The position numbers and the translations under genes are program-made. Source: Opisthocomus hoazin (Eukaryota > Chordata > Aves > Opisthocomiformes > Opisthocomidae). Taken from it: a DNA stretch of 64,000 bases. Every line of letters starts with the position of its first letter. Positions within the stretch are counted from its first letter, which is position 1. A model generated the notes under the pieces. It was given only the letters and a program-made list of their open reading frames with translations, was not told the DNA's origin and searched no databases. Positions 1 to 12,560 of the stretch are shown piece by piece. The DNA is taken from positions 15,461,001 to 15,525,000 of the forward strand of contig NC_134427.1 of NCBI RefSeq assembly GCF_030867145.1, in the 5' to 3' direction.

Positions 1-908
1 TGCGATCCAAACGCTGAAGCCCTGCGCGTGCTGCTGGCACTTGGCTCTTCTCGTCCCCAGCAAAGACCGCAGTGGCCATGGAGCTGGGCAGCTGGAGTTG
101 CTTAAATCTGTGCCAAGGTCCTCACACCAGGGCGAGGGGGTTTGCTTCTGAGCGCTCCCCCCCCCCGCTGCAGTTTATTTCAGGCTCCTCTGGCAGGGTT
201 GAGCAACCCTCGGCTCTTGTGACCGCGCTATATTTAAGTGGGTACGTTTGGCCAGAACGGAGCCGGGGAGCTGCCAGCAACGGAACTCGGGTGAATCCAA
301 GGGAGCTTCCTCAGCCGGAGCAGATGCTGCGGAGCCGGCCAGCCAGCACATCTGACGGACTGTCAGAGACATTTCTCCTTGGATAGGGAAATGTCACCAG
401 GCTGGGCCTTTCTGTGGAGGTCGGGGATATCTTGGCAGTAAAAAAAGGAAGGAAAATATCGTCTGGGCTCCCTCGTGGAAGGAAAGCTAGCAGGTGCCAT
501 GCAGCCAGAAGAAAAAAACCCTTATGCGGCTGAGTAGTGATTTGTGTCTTTTCCATTAGGATACTGCAAAGTGTGCAAAATTCAGCCTTGGCTGTAAATG
601 TTCCAATGCCACTCGCCTTCAGCGTGGACAGAAATATCAATATTGCATTTACTTCAGCCGTACGGGAGGAGTGCGCATCCGCACACCGGCACCAGCTTTC
701 TCGTGGGCAAGCGCAGGGGTCCCAAAGCCTCTGCTCGGGCAGCAGCACCCAGCTGCACACACGCAGCCCCCAGGGGGGTTCAGACCCCCGTGGGACGCAA
801 ACCCCACCCAGCCAGCCGCACACACGCAGCCCCTGGGGGGGGGTCAGACCCCTGTGGGACGCAAACCCCGCACTGTGTTTAAACGATACGCGCGCAGGAA
901 GGTCTCAC
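1..908 (-). other. CD99L2: CD99L2 intron 3, 5' part
   Basis: This stretch lies downstream (minus strand) of the exon 3 donor and should be the start of intron 3. I looked for a further CD99-like acidic exon (a DLADAL or DFDL type string) and saw none. The only structure is a 63-bp direct duplication near 755-870. The rest is moderately GC-rich unique-looking sequence. Confidence 0.55.
755..870. repeat. 63-bp tandem duplication
   Basis: Two adjacent copies, about 755-817 and 818-870, the second shorter. Each starts with gcacacacgcagcccc and continues through a G-run, a cagacccc string and gtgggacgcaaacccc. The second copy ends about 40 bases before the donor of CD99L2 exon 3, inside the intron. 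The copies differ by a few substitutions and by the length of the G-run, so the duplication is fairly recent. Confidence 0.85.
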
Positions 909-947
909 CTGTCCCACCTGCCGGCTTTCTGGGGCCCTTGGGAGTGG
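909..947 (-). CDS. CD99L2: CD99L2 exon 3 (39-bp proline/lysine exon)
   Basis: Read on the minus strand, this 39-bp segment has a textbook acceptor upstream: a ctaac-type branch point, a pyrimidine tract and TTGCAG. Its donor is ACAG|GTGAGA. It enters in phase 1 and leaves in phase 1. Joined to the single base left over from exon 2 it reads PTPKGPRKPAGGT plus one base, with no stop. A short basic, proline-rich linker after an acidic LEDAL-type motif is what the CD99 family has; human CD99 carries a similar KKPTAIPKKPSAG stretch at this place. The family assignment is from memory of CD99/CD99L2, not a search. The exon is too short for ORF-based detection. Later exons (further acidic repeats, membrane segment, cytoplasmic tail) are beyond the left edge. 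An alternative donor inside the exon (GGCAG|GTGGGA) is possible but weaker. Confidence 0.78.
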
Positions 948-2724
948 CTGCAACAGAACAGAGAGCAAGGAAAACGTTAGTCACGGGCATCACCGAAAAT
1001 GTGTCCCTTCTGGTCAAACAGCTGCCGGACGGGGCCGGAGCTCTGCAGGGCAGCGCGGCGTGCGGGGCCGGACGGTGCCTCCGTGCAGGCCAGCATCCCG
1101 CCTGCAGCAAGCACAGCCCTGCGGTCAGCTCCTCCCGATTAAGACTCCCGGAGAGGAAGGGCAGCTACTGTACAGAACGGCGTGGGAAACAAGAGGCAGC
1201 TGCCAAAGTTTTGTTGTCCCCTGCCCGGCCCGTTAGCCAGACAACAGATAGCTTCCAGGGCCGCGTTACGTACGCCACGTTTCCCGTCAGCTGGAGGAAT
1301 TTTGGTGACATCTCGATGCTCAGATTCCAGCTCCCCTGGCCACTCCTGGGCTAAAACAAGCTCCATTCAGCCTCTGAGGGGGTTGATTATTTATTTTTTC
1401 CCTCTCCTGTAAACCACTATCTATTAATAGTGGCTAGCATTACCAAGTACATGAATAAATTATGAGCAAGAGTTGTGGCTGCTCTGTTCCCATTAATTTC
1501 CATTTGTCCCTCAGAACACCAGAGTGCTTCTGCTGGGCTTCTTCTCCAGCGTGCCGGTACAGCCTGATGTGACCCGGCTCCAGACCCTGCGTTCCCTTTC
1601 ATTCCAGGGCTGACGTGATGAAGCCCAGAGTGGGATACAGCAGCGGGGGTGGCTGCGGAGACAGCACTGCCCCTTCCCACCGCTCCCAGCTGGGACTCCA
1701 GCCTGGGGAACGCCGTCTTCCCTCTGCACGAGGTGGCCGGTGGGCATGTCTAATCGCGTCTCCCCACATACCGTACTAAAGGGCTTGCAAAACCCTCAGT
1801 GAGACCCCGCAGACCTGTGACCAAGCCTGGTACCCTATGGTCTATCCTAGCCCTCTCCTGCACACTGCGGGACAGAGCACCCTGACTCTTTACTCCACGT
1901 AAACTCCAGTGTAACACAGCACAGGTGTCTGAGGGCTGTTAGACTATAAAGTAAGGGGTTTCAAAGCCTGTTACAGCCTTCACTTCAGTACTTGTGGGTG
2001 TATTTTGCGTGATCCCAGGGGCCGGCGTCGCTCGCAGAGCGTTCCCCATGCTGGCTCTGGGGACGGTCACCATGAGCCGCACGGGCAGGGACGGGCAGCG
2101 AGGGGTCCTGGGTGCTGGCGTTCGCAGCTCCGCCACGGCATCTCCATGGCCGGGCAGCGAAGGGGAGCCGGCGACATGTCAGGGTGCAGACCACCCCTGG
2201 GCTCAGCCCTCGGTGCTGGGGGAGGATGCGACGTGCCCTGGGGAGGGAGCCAAGCCTCCCGCCATCAGCCGCCGTGCTGGCGGTTAGCTTGTCTCCTTTG
2301 GGTGCAAAACGAGAGCTGCTCTGTGGAATCTCCTGCTGCCAGCGTGCTGCAAACCCCCGACTGGCCCCCTGACCTCGCCGCTGCTTCTGCCAGACCCGAG
2401 GCCAAGCTCTGCCAGGCACTGCTGTCCCCTCAGCGACACAGCCCAGCCCCAACTTCCATAAAAATGATATATTTCAAAGCCAAATATTAAATTTGCTCAT
2501 GGGCATCGGAAAGCGAAGGGGACACAGCCACCAACCAGCTTCTCCAGGACTATCCCCAGTCCCACCCGATGGCAAGCCCGGACGCTGCGTCTCTGCGGGC
2601 AGACGACGAGGTAGCCCGTATCCACCACCACCCTCCCAGCAGCATCAGACCCCAAAGAACAAACTGCATCTATTAACATCTATTTGTTCTCTCTTCTTTA
2701 AAAGAATAAATAAACATGACTTAC
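948..2724 (-). other. CD99L2: CD99L2 intron 2
   Basis: A 1.78-kb intron between the exon 2 donor (GTAAGT on the minus strand) and the exon 3 acceptor (TTGCAG). The open frames here are short, GC-driven and without recognisable domains. No additional exon is needed, because exon 2 and exon 3 join in frame. Confidence 0.65.
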
Positions 2725-2790
2725 GGCGCTTGGTGCTGAGGTCATATAGGGCATCTTCTAGGCTGAAGTCATCTGGGTCGTCCCCATGAC
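2725..2790 (-). CDS. CD99L2: CD99L2 exon 2 (acidic DDFSLEDAL exon)
   Basis: On the minus strand this 66-bp exon is bounded by TTTGTCTCCAG upstream and the perfect donor GCC|GTAAGT downstream. It takes one base from exon 1 to complete a glycine codon, then reads HGDDPDDFSLEDALYDLSTKR and leaves one base for exon 3. DDFxLEDAxxD is the hallmark of the mature N-terminus of CD99L2 (human begins roughly GDFDDFNLEDAVKETSS) and is related to the DFDLxDAL motifs of CD99. The acidic segment would be the first part of the extracellular domain after signal-peptide cleavage. CD99L2 is a small type I membrane glycoprotein that takes part in leukocyte passage across endothelium and in cell adhesion. CD99 itself is the main alternative; the HMGB3 neighbour favours CD99L2. 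Confidence 0.85.
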
Positions 2791-5727
2791 CTGGAGACAA
2801 AGAATCAGCACTGGTTGTACTCACTCCACACGCAGTAAACCGCCTTTAAATACAGCACGTCTAGACTCATTAGCTCAAATTGCTTTAGTTTTTAGAGGGC
2901 TTTCTGCTTTTTTCTGAACCTGACCCATCATCAGTGATGAGGAAGACATCAGCTTTCTCCGAATGCTGTGACTGTTAAATTGCAGAGCAGTCATCTCTGG
3001 ATTTTCCATTTGTCTGCCCTAATGGATGTGGTATGAAAACACATGCTATGCTTAAATTTGTCAAGGAGAGTCTACCAATTCATCTCTCGAGCTGCCACTC
3101 ATCTGTGGCTGTGCTCACGATTATACGTTTGCTAAACACCATGAAAACATTGGGACAGCGCAGACAAATTTGGTGAAAAACAACAGAGCCCCATGCACCT
3201 CTTCTTTGCAAATGCCTTCCAGCATCAGAGGCTTCACCTGAAGATGCTGCTGCTGGCTGCCAAGCACGACTTGGTGTTTCAGAGACCGCCTGCATCATTC
3301 TGCCGTGGTAACACAAACCGGGACCAAAGCCCATCCCAGGGACACACCTGACAGGCACAGGCAGATTTTTTTTGTTAGAGACGCCTCACCACAGCTCCAG
3401 CCACTTTATAATATCCCGGGGATAACTCGGCGCTGTGCCGTGTTCTCCTGTGATAGGGCCAGCTAATCCTTCCTTTCTCTGCCTTTTTTTTTGCATCGCG
3501 TTAATTACTGTTGACTTACCCTAGTTCTGAATGTATTTGTCTTGATAAATTCATGCTTTTACATCTCAGAGCATGCTGAGTAATTAATATCCTTTGGGTT
3601 TGCTAAGTACTGCGGCACTGCGAGAGAACATTAAAATGGCTTTCCTCTCCTTCCTACTGCTAAATGGATTTAGCTATTGCCACCTGAGCTCCAGCGTTCT
3701 TCATGAATAAATTTAAAGCTTTACTGACAAGGACAGTAACAACGGGCAGGCACCAGTCCCTCAGCAAGCAGGTATCAGCATTCCGGCGAAAAACTTCTGC
3801 CGGGAGCGGTCACTGAGCACCGCAACGCCGCCAGCTGCGGTGTCACTTACTCACCACATCTCGTTTCATTTGCCGCCTATTTAAACGCGCACTCAGCAAA
3901 CCTGAGGGTGATTTAAACGCGGGGTTTATGGCTGTGAAGTTGCTGTGGGCTTCTCTCCCCTGGCAAAGCGCTCGGCATTACGCTACTGCCAGGGGGGGGT
4001 GGGTGTAAGTAATAGATGTCCCAGCCCACGGCTGTGTTTCTCATCGAGATGGAGGATGCCGACGCTTCCCCTGCGAGCCCGGAGGAACGGCCGGCAGCCA
4101 GCGATGCCCCGTCGCAGCCGGAGCCCCGTTACCATCGTGTGAAATCCACGGAGCGAGGCGTGCGGGCGAGCCCCCCGCTCAGCACCGTGGGGCTGCGCTC
4201 AGCACCCGCAGCCTCCCCCATGCCCCTCCGCTCCCCTGCCAAAATATTTGCCTCTTGGGCCTTACTGCTGCCGAAATCTCGGCACCGCGAGACAGGCGAT
4301 GCTCTCCCGCTCCGACAGCCTGGACGAAGCCACAGGGTTATCAAGTGGTCCGTCGGTGCAAAGGAGCAAAGTGAGGAACACACAAGACTGTCCTAGCACC
4401 TGCACAGGGTGCTGCTGAACCACCAGCACGGCCCCGCTGAGACCCCGCAAGCTCATCACTGCAGTGGCTGACCGTCCCAAGCTTGCTACTGTGGCAATTC
4501 TACACAGGCTCCCTTTCCCAGCACGGCTTTTTCCCCAGCCTTTACTGGATTTTCAGGAACCAGCTGGGCTCCCTCATTCTTGTCTTCCTATTTTAAACTG
4601 TGTTTAAAAAAAGGTCTCGGGACGAGCAGCGCTACGAACCCGGCTGCGCGCCGTTGCCGCGTTTCGTTTCGGTTCCCCCTGCCTAGGCGGCGGGCAGGGC
4701 GAGCTGGCAGGGCAGACACGGCGTGGCACCAAGACCTGCACTGGTGTGCCAGGAGCCGTCCCGTCCCACGCTCTCCGTGATGAAGGAGATGAAGTCGCCG
4801 CTAATGTGTCCCGAGCTGTGGCTGCATGCAGGGACCCCGTGCCGGGGAGCAGCGAGCCCACAGCCCGCCCCAAGCTCAGGAGAAGCATCGGTGCACTGGA
4901 TCACCCGGTCCAGCCTTCCCCGGGAGCCACGGCGCTCGGCACAGCCCGTTTCCCAGGGCTTTCCCACTGCTGCCCACGGAAAACCGAGATCCTTTTCCAG
5001 GGCAATTTAAACCCAGGAATCCCCTAGGCATTGGCAAGGATTAATAACAGGTTGCCAGCTAATTGCAGCTGCCAACAACTTTATTTCATGCAAAGGGTGT
5101 TACAGAGACGTATTACACCTTTTACACATCAATTAACCGAGCGCTGCCGTCAGAGGCACGCAAACCTGCCTGCTCGCTCCGACACGCAAGGGCTGAACGC
5201 TCTCCTCCTCCTTTCGTTCAGTTCACCCTGCACCTCGCAGCCCGACGGTTAAACCCCCCCAGCGCTCGGGACATACATCTACCTTGCAAATGCGGCTTTT
5301 TCTCGTGCAAACCCCTTTGCTCCCAGGGCCCCGGTCCCGCTCTGCGGTCGCTGGAGGAGCGAGTCTCTCCGGCTCCCAACGCCCAGCCCCTGACGGGAAC
5401 CCACACACAGCACGGAGTGCCTTTACGTCATGGGTTTATCTTCTCCAGGAGCTGGGGCACGTGCCTACGTACTGGAGCTCACCAGCAGCCCGCCGCGGAG
5501 CTGCAGAGGTGTTTGTAAGGCACGCTTAGCGGTCGGGGTCCCGCACCCCCCGAGGCTTCACCTCTGCCGCGGGCTGCACCCACAGGCCTGGTACTGGACT
5601 ACAACACCACCGAGACGCAAAATCCTCCTCCGCTGGCTGCTCGGTGTCGGGGAGCAGTACGGGGTCTTGGCCGGGGTTGATGGCTAGACTAGTTTAGGGT
5701 TTTTTTTCCCCCCACTCTCGCACTGGG

Positions 5728-6130
5728 TCACAGAATCACACAGAATCACAGAATCACAGAATGTTCGGGGTTGGAAGGGACCTCTGGGGGTCATCCAGTC
5801 CAACCCCCCCTGCCCAAGCAGGGTCACCCAGAGCAGGCTGCACAGCACCGCGTCCAGGCGGGTCTTGAATATCTCCACAGAAGGAGACTCCACAGCCTCC
5901 CTGGGCAGCCTGGGCCAGGGCTCCGTCACCCTCAGAGGGAAGAAGTTCTTCCTCCTGTTCAGACGGAACTTCCTCTGCTTCGGTTTGTGCCCATTGCCCC
6001 TTGTCCTGTCACTGGGCACCACTGAAAAGAGTCTGGCCTCCTGACACCCACCCTTCAGATCTTTACAAGCATTTATTAGGTCCCCTTGCAGCCTTCTCTT
6101 CTTCAGGCTGAACAAGCCCAGTTCCTTGGC
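5728..6130 (-). mobile_element. CR1 LINE fragment, 5'-truncated
   Basis: Minus-strand copy of the CR1 3' end. On the plus strand it opens with about four repeats of acagaatc, the CR1 terminal octamer. It continues with the complement of the conserved tail (ggttggaagggacctctggg, then agtccaacccccc). Further right, the minus-strand frame reads the C-terminal end of the CR1 reverse-transcriptase ORF ([19 protein letters not shown], later [12 protein letters not shown] and [15 protein letters not shown]). Only about 400 bp remain. The terminal octamer array is longer than in the other copies here. Confidence 0.93.
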
Positions 6131-9100
6131 AGAACTCCTGCCTCTGGCTGCCGGGAGCAAACGCATCCCCAGGGGCGGCTGGGAGGCGATGCCAGCCCTG
6201 GCTGGCCAAGGGAGGGGAGCAGCCGCACGGCTGCAGGTCTACGGCGGCGGGGGAAAACGGGCAAGCGAGACGTGTTTTCCGTATTTTTCTTCACTATGAC
6301 AATGAGAAATAACGGAGACAGGACACCTCGTGGTACCTGACCCGAATCCCCCAGTGCCGGAGCGGGGAGGCGGGGGAACCCCAAGGCTGGCGCTGCGCAA
6401 GGCAAAGGCTGTGAAATGGAGGTGAGAGTTACGGCCGCGCCGGCACCGCAGGCTCGCCCGCCTCTCGCCAAGTCCCCTCGCCTTGCCAGGGGTATTTTTA
6501 ATCAGAGCTAGCTGCTCTTTGAAGGTACAAGGGGTTTGTGCCTTAATGTATTCTCTCCTCATTATTTTCTGTACCAGGCAGCTCAAATGCGCAATTGTAC
6601 TCGTCAGCTTTTTAGTTTTTACAATTATATATATATTCTAATTAAGCCCCACTGTTTGACAAAGCTTGAATTACAGTATCATAACTCACACCCAGTATAT
6701 TGCTAGGCCGTCTGCAGCACTCGGAGCGAGGTGTATTCCCTTTTCAGCGCCAGCCCACGGATCTCTTTGTGTGATATAGATGTGTTTAGCTTCCCTGGGA
6801 ATTGAGAGCCTGTGACACTACGAGATTGACAGCCCGGGAGATTACGGGAGAATGCAAAGCAGGTACAAGGGCAGTGGAAAGTAATTCAAACTGCCTGACT
6901 TTTATGCATTTACCTTAGCGTGACTCGGCAGGCAGTGGGTGGGAGAGCAGGAGGAGAGCGTGCCAAGGTAAGCGAAAGCACCGGGGTCTCCCCAGCGACC
7001 AGCCTCGTGGTGCTGGCTCCCAGTTACGGCGCCAGAGGCTCCCGGCGCAGGGCACCCACAGCAAGGCGCTGGGGACGGAGGGGTTTTGGGCGCAGGGCCG
7101 TGTCACGCTGCCAGTGCCGGACTGCCTTTGCCACTGTCTCAGCAAAGACACGACCCCAAAGATGTGTGGGGAGCAAATGGCCGGTCCTCCACGGGCGCAG
7201 GGCTGCTCTGCAGCAGCAGCGGGGGGCCCGGGGACCTCTCCCAGAGCTGGCAATGGCTTTACGCCGCCGGCCAGAGCAGTGGTCCTGGTCAGCACAGACC
7301 AGAGCTTCAGATTCACTAATGCTCTCCACCACCACTGCCTGGGCGCCGGCCCCAGCCGCCTGCCGAACACGCGGCAAATTGACCTTGACAATCTTGAGGT
7401 CTTGCTGACTGCTAAGACCAAAGCACAGTCCTGTGCGTGTAGGGAGAGCAGAGCTCCTTGGAGCCGCGGTGCTGTGGGTGGCTTCTGGGAGCAGCGCTGG
7501 CAGGGCGGGTGGGTAAGGACAGCCTTGGGGCTGCCGCACTTCTCCCGGAGACATGGCCAGGCTGTCTCCTGAGCAGAGACCTCCTCCTGAAGTCATCTCT
7601 GCCTTGTAAAGCAGACTCGGGTCTTCCTCCGGCACCGCTCTGCTGTGGCAGTGGGAGCAGCGGCTGAGGCCGGGGGCTCACTGCTCCGGTCCATGGCATG
7701 GCCAGGCGAGAGCGGTGGGAGACAGCCCCCCGGCTGGGACGGCCTCTGCTCCTCGCGGGGGACGAGGCAACGCTGCCGTCCTCATCCTCCATTCCCAGCG
7801 AAACGTTTTGATTTGCAGGAGTACTAATCAAAATCACTCTTGATTATGGCAAAAACAACCTCTGCTGAATTTTTTTTTTTTATGCAATTAACAAGGGTAT
7901 ATGATAATTCCAAGCAATCTTGCTCTTGAGATTAAAGGAAAGCCTGCCAGGAAGCACATGAATAAAGCTTTAAGATGAGAATTTGCATAATGAAGACTTT
8001 CTCTTTGTGGAGGGACTAATGGTGGTTATGTTTGAAGCCTATTAACGGAAATGCCTAAGAGCCCCCGCCAAAGCCAGTGTGCTGCCGCCGCAACCCACCC
8101 AGGCTCTGTCACCCCCGGGCCCCCGCCGGGACCCTCAGCTCCCCAGCGCCCCGGCTCTGCCCTCTCCTCTGGGCGCCCGAGCAGGGCCGAGCCGTGCCGG
8201 ACCAGGCACACCGGACAGGGCAGGATGGGCAGCACGGCCCTGGCGCGAGCACCGCCGGCTGCAGCTGACGGCAACGCACCTCGGCTGGGTTTTTAATTCT
8301 GCATTTCTGCGTGCTGGGGCAGCCGTACGAGAAGCAGATGTCTGTTGAAATTTGATTTCAAGGTTTACTAGGAGGAGTTTTAATTATTCGGCGGCAGCAC
8401 TCGATATGCTTGGCACCCAGCAAGAGCGATGGAGGTGGCGAAGAAAACATGACCAGCAAAACCAGCCTGCATCTGGTGGGCTCCAGGCTCCTTCTCAGCA
8501 GACACCGTTGGCACCACAACGTGGGGCTGGGCCAGAAAGGCCACCATCCCAGTGAGCAGAAGGCAAGGCCTCGCTGGGGGCTCAACGCTCGAGGGACGGC
8601 AGTGCCCATCTGCCCTGCACCATGCCGAGGGCTGCCTGAAGGTCCCAACGCATCTTCTCCCCACCTCGGGTGGAAGGACAGACCTCCAGGTTGCTCCCAA
8701 AGCACCTGAAGAAGCAGTGCTGCCCCGTGCACCCCACGATGTCCCACAGCTCCGGGGAGCAGCCGGCAGCTCAGCCTCCACCGCTGCGGCCGCACCGGGA
8801 GCTGCCGGCAGGTCACTGCAGAGACCAGACAAAAAACACACCGGGGAGGAGTTTCTCATCTGCTGCCGTCTCGCGCAGCCTTTCTCACTCCTCTGCAGCA
8901 AGATTTAAAACCCCAGAGGGAAGAGCCCTGGTCTCCTCCTCCCCAACAGCCACATCTGGTAACCGGCCTGCAGAGAGCCACGGGTATCTGCCCAGCGCAC
9001 CTGCATGGAAGCTGCAAGGAAACCTCGAAAGCTGAGGGCTGAGGACAGGAGCCGGCCTCTCCCTCCTGAATTTCGGCATGTGAGAAGAGCCCCTGCTCCA

Positions 9101-9188
9101 GACCTGTCTGCAGAAGGACGAGCTTTGCCACTGGGCTGCTCTCCCCCCAGCGCTGTCCTTCTTGGAGCTCTTTGGCAGCTCCTACTGC

Positions 9189-9365
9189 CAAACTCATCAG
9201 CCTCCACCATCAAACTCACCAGCTTCTGTCACCAAACCCACCAGCTTCTGTCACCAAACCCACCCAGCCTCCACCATCAAACCCACCAGCCTCCACCATC
9301 AAACCCACCAGCTTCTGTCACCAAACCCACCAGCCTCTATCGCCAAACCCACCAGCCTCCATGAC
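9189..9365. repeat. 22-bp minisatellite, 8 units
   Basis: Eight head-to-tail units of 22 bases (one of 23), each starting caaacccaccag or close to it. Two unit types differ in the second half: cctccaccat and cttctgtcac. In order the units run: Cc, Ct, Ct, Cc (23 bp), Cc, Ct, then two variants (cctctatcgc, cctccatgac). Because 22 is not a multiple of 3, all three plus frames stay open and give repetitive Pro/Ser/Thr/His strings, which are artefacts. Confidence 0.95.
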
Positions 9366-12300
9366 CACCCAGCCTGCTCCCAAAGAGGCAGAAAGCACCT
9401 TGATCTCCAGAAGCATTTATTCATGCTCAACTCTCGTCCCAGCTTTCTCTTTCTTCCTAACGTTTCCCTTTCACCTGCTCTCAGCCTCACCGGCTCAAAC
9501 TGGTGACGATCCGTGCATTTCCACGTTTTATCAAAAAAACGGAGGTGAGGAAGGCTTTTGGCAGAGCGGCTTGGTTGCTGCCGGTTGACTTTGCTTTTCA
9601 AACCGGTGCGCGGCTGCCAGCTCGGAGGCCGCAGGCGCGTGGCAAAGGAGTCTTTCTCTGTACACTTGGGGACTGAGATGCGAAGGAGCAAATTTGAAAG
9701 AAACAAAGCATTTCCACACGTTTGACCACTCTGCCGGCGTCGGCGCGTTGCCGTGTTAAAGCTGTGAGCAGGAGGGGGCTGCGAGCACCAGCTGGCCCCG
9801 GGACGCCATGGCTCTGCTAGCGACGGCCAAATCCTGGGGGTGACGTACCCCCCACCCAGCATCTGTTCTGGGGGGCTACCCAGCCCAGGACCGCACAGTG
9901 TGCGTAGGGGGGGAGCGAGGAGCCCGTGCCACGCGCCGCGTCGCATCGGCCTCTGCCACGCGACGTGACAGAAGTCGGGGTAACAGCAGCGATGCCATGG
10001 AGCAGCCCCGGTGCCTGTGGCACAGCAAAGGGCCCTTGTGTGTCCTTCAGTGCGATTCCCACCTCAGTGTCTGGGGACAACCCCAGTGCCGGGAACTGCA
10101 CCCCCTCCAGCGGCAAGCTCTGCGCAGGGACCGCTGAGGGTCTGATCGGCTGGATGAAAGTGTCTGGCCCCGGGAGGCTGGAAAGCCTCCGGCCGGGCTG
10201 GAGCCCTCAGCTCCGCGGGAAACCAGCAGCTCCCCGACCGGCTCGTGCACCCCAGGCTCCCCACAAGCACTGGCCAGGGCAGTAACCCCACCACGGGCAG
10301 ATGGACACCTCTGGGTGCAGCAGCAACCCTCAGCAGCTCAGAGTGAAAAGCAAAGCCCCATCCAGCGCTACCAGAGCTAGGAAAGGCTTCGCATCAGGGT
10401 TTCCCGATGGATGCCTTGGACTGGGAGCCACTGACAGGGTCTGCCCCATCCCTGGCTCCACAGCATCGTCCTCTCTCTAACCCCACGCAAAACAAACATC
10501 TCACCAGGTCTTCTTCCACCCCAGCACGGTCGGAAAGCAGGTAACCCTGTAACAGGTAACCCTGCTCTGGCAATACAAGACGCCAATCAAAACAGTCTTC
10601 TTCAGTATCTGCACTCAAAGCTTTCAAGGTTTCCAAGGCACTCTGACACCTCTCTGTGTAGAGCGGGCAACGTTTTCTAAGCAATTTTAATAAGATAATC
10701 GTTCTTTGAGGTCTGTGTCAAAGAGGTCCCTGCAGCAGCATTGCCAAAACCTGCTTTCAATTAGTCCCTGATCAATCGCATCGGGAGCAAAAGGCTGCGA
10801 GGTCTGGAGCACAAGTATTTAAGGTTCCTCCCTTCTGGGGGAGTGCCTGAGCCCAGCTGTACCTGTGATGAGGATGGGGTGATGCTGGCTTCCCCTGCCT
10901 GGGCTGGGTATGGGGATGTCATGGCCAGGGCGAGCTCAGCCTGTCCCAGCCCTGCCAGAAGCTCTGCTGCGGAGCCTAGCAAGCAAATCTCTGATCCTCC
11001 CTGGGAAAATGTGGCAGGTAACCCTCCATAATTCAAAGGTGCATCTGATGGGAAAGGGAGTTGTTTCCTCTTTTCACCCTTTTGCTGTTTGTTTGGTTTG
11101 GGTTTTTTTTAAGAAACAATTTCTTATACCTAAAGGGGGACAGGATGTGGGCAGCATCATTTTTTTATTCCCAGACCCCAACCACTTCACAGGTGTCAGA
11201 GGGGAAATTGGCACTGACCCCACTGCACAGGTCAGGGAATGGTTAATGGTGACTTTTTCAGGTCACTGAAGAACCACCAGTGTCAGCCAGGACTTGGGTT
11301 TGTACCCCTCCAGACCCAGCATGCAGGGGTCTGCTGGGGAACCGGATTACTGCTCCAGCAGCAAGGGAAGGGGAGATGTGGGATGCAAGAAAACACAGCA
11401 AGCTCCTTTTCCTCCTATGACTGTGGGTGCAGGGCTGAAAATGAGGGTGCTCTCATGTTTTTCTGCATGCTGTCCACCCAGAAACATTATGAAGTACGTT
11501 CACATTAGCGCCTGATTTCTGCTTACATGTTAAGCAATGACTACGAGTTTGCCTAGGGCCGAAGATGCTTGTTTATCAACCAGACAGCAAATTGTGGCAT
11601 GAAAGCATTTTGTTCATAAACCAGTGTGGAACAAGTGATGACGAAGCCAGTGATGCAGGAGCCCAGAGAAAACTGAAGCTGGAGATTAAATGCTTCTCAC
11701 CTGATTCCCGATGGGAAGAGATTGCTCTCATCAGATAAAGATCAAGAGAAGATGCTGTAGTTAAAAGTAGGTAAATAGGGAATCGCACAGTAAAAACGCT
11801 GGTTCATCACTTGGGATGCGCTGCTCCTATGTACCATGCTATTTAGCAGTGGAGTGGCAGCGGGAATGCAGACTCGGGCGATGCTGACAGATGGAGCGAG
11901 GCCCTGGGAGAGCATGGGGGGTTACAGCCCTCTCCTCCAGCTGAAGGCATTTGTCTGGCCCCTGTCACCACAGCCTGCAATGCAGGGCTCCTGCCTGGCC
12001 CCTGCAGTGCCTGCAGCCACCTGCTTGCCTTTCCCCAGCACCTCACCCTGCGAACATCGGGCGTTCGGGTCGGGGTGGGTGGCTGAGGATCTGCCCTCTC
12101 CTGCTCGCTGCCAGCACCCTCTGTGCCTCAGGAGGCTGGTGGGCTTGGTGCCTCAGGAGGCTGGTCCAGCCACGCTCCCACTCCCCGCAGCATCACAGAC
12201 CCCAGCGCTGCCACCGAGGGACCCCACCGTCCCGCTGCAGGAAGGGGCTGCCAGTGTGGAGAGACAAGAGGGTGGGGGGCTGCACCCTACCAGGTAGGGA

Positions 12301-12560
12301 GCAGCAGCAGAGATCTGATGGAGGGCGTTCTGTGCAGGGGGTGCAGGAGTGGGCAGTGATTTGTAACCACTGGCCATGGCCAGCCCAGCAGCTGCAGGAC
12401 CACCCCTCCTGGCTCGCCCACCGCAAGGGAAGCTGCTGGCCGCGTCTGCAGTGGGAAGCCGTGCCACAGCCTTCTGCACCGGCTCATTTTCAGCAAGGTG
12501 GGTTGGGTTCCTCGCATTCCTAGAGGAGCTTGGAGAAGTCCACCGTGAAGCACAGAAGAG

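Noticed and set aside
671..1354. 227-codon plus-strand frame overlapping CD99L2 exon 3.
   Set aside because: It runs across the 63-bp tandem duplication and is antisense to a well-supported minus-strand exon. Its content is low-complexity Pro/Gly/Ala.
5771..6025. Plus-strand 84-codon frame.
   Set aside because: It is the antisense of the minus-strand CR1 fragment.
9005..9588. Three overlapping plus-strand frames rich in Pro, Ser, Thr and His.
   Set aside because: They are translations of the 22-bp minisatellite, whose period is not divisible by 3, so every frame stays open by repetition.
10538..10564. Repeated ggtaaccctg strings, also seen near 11,014 and 17,614.
   Set aside because: Short, few copies and not telomere-like; probably chance or weak CR1-tail resemblance.
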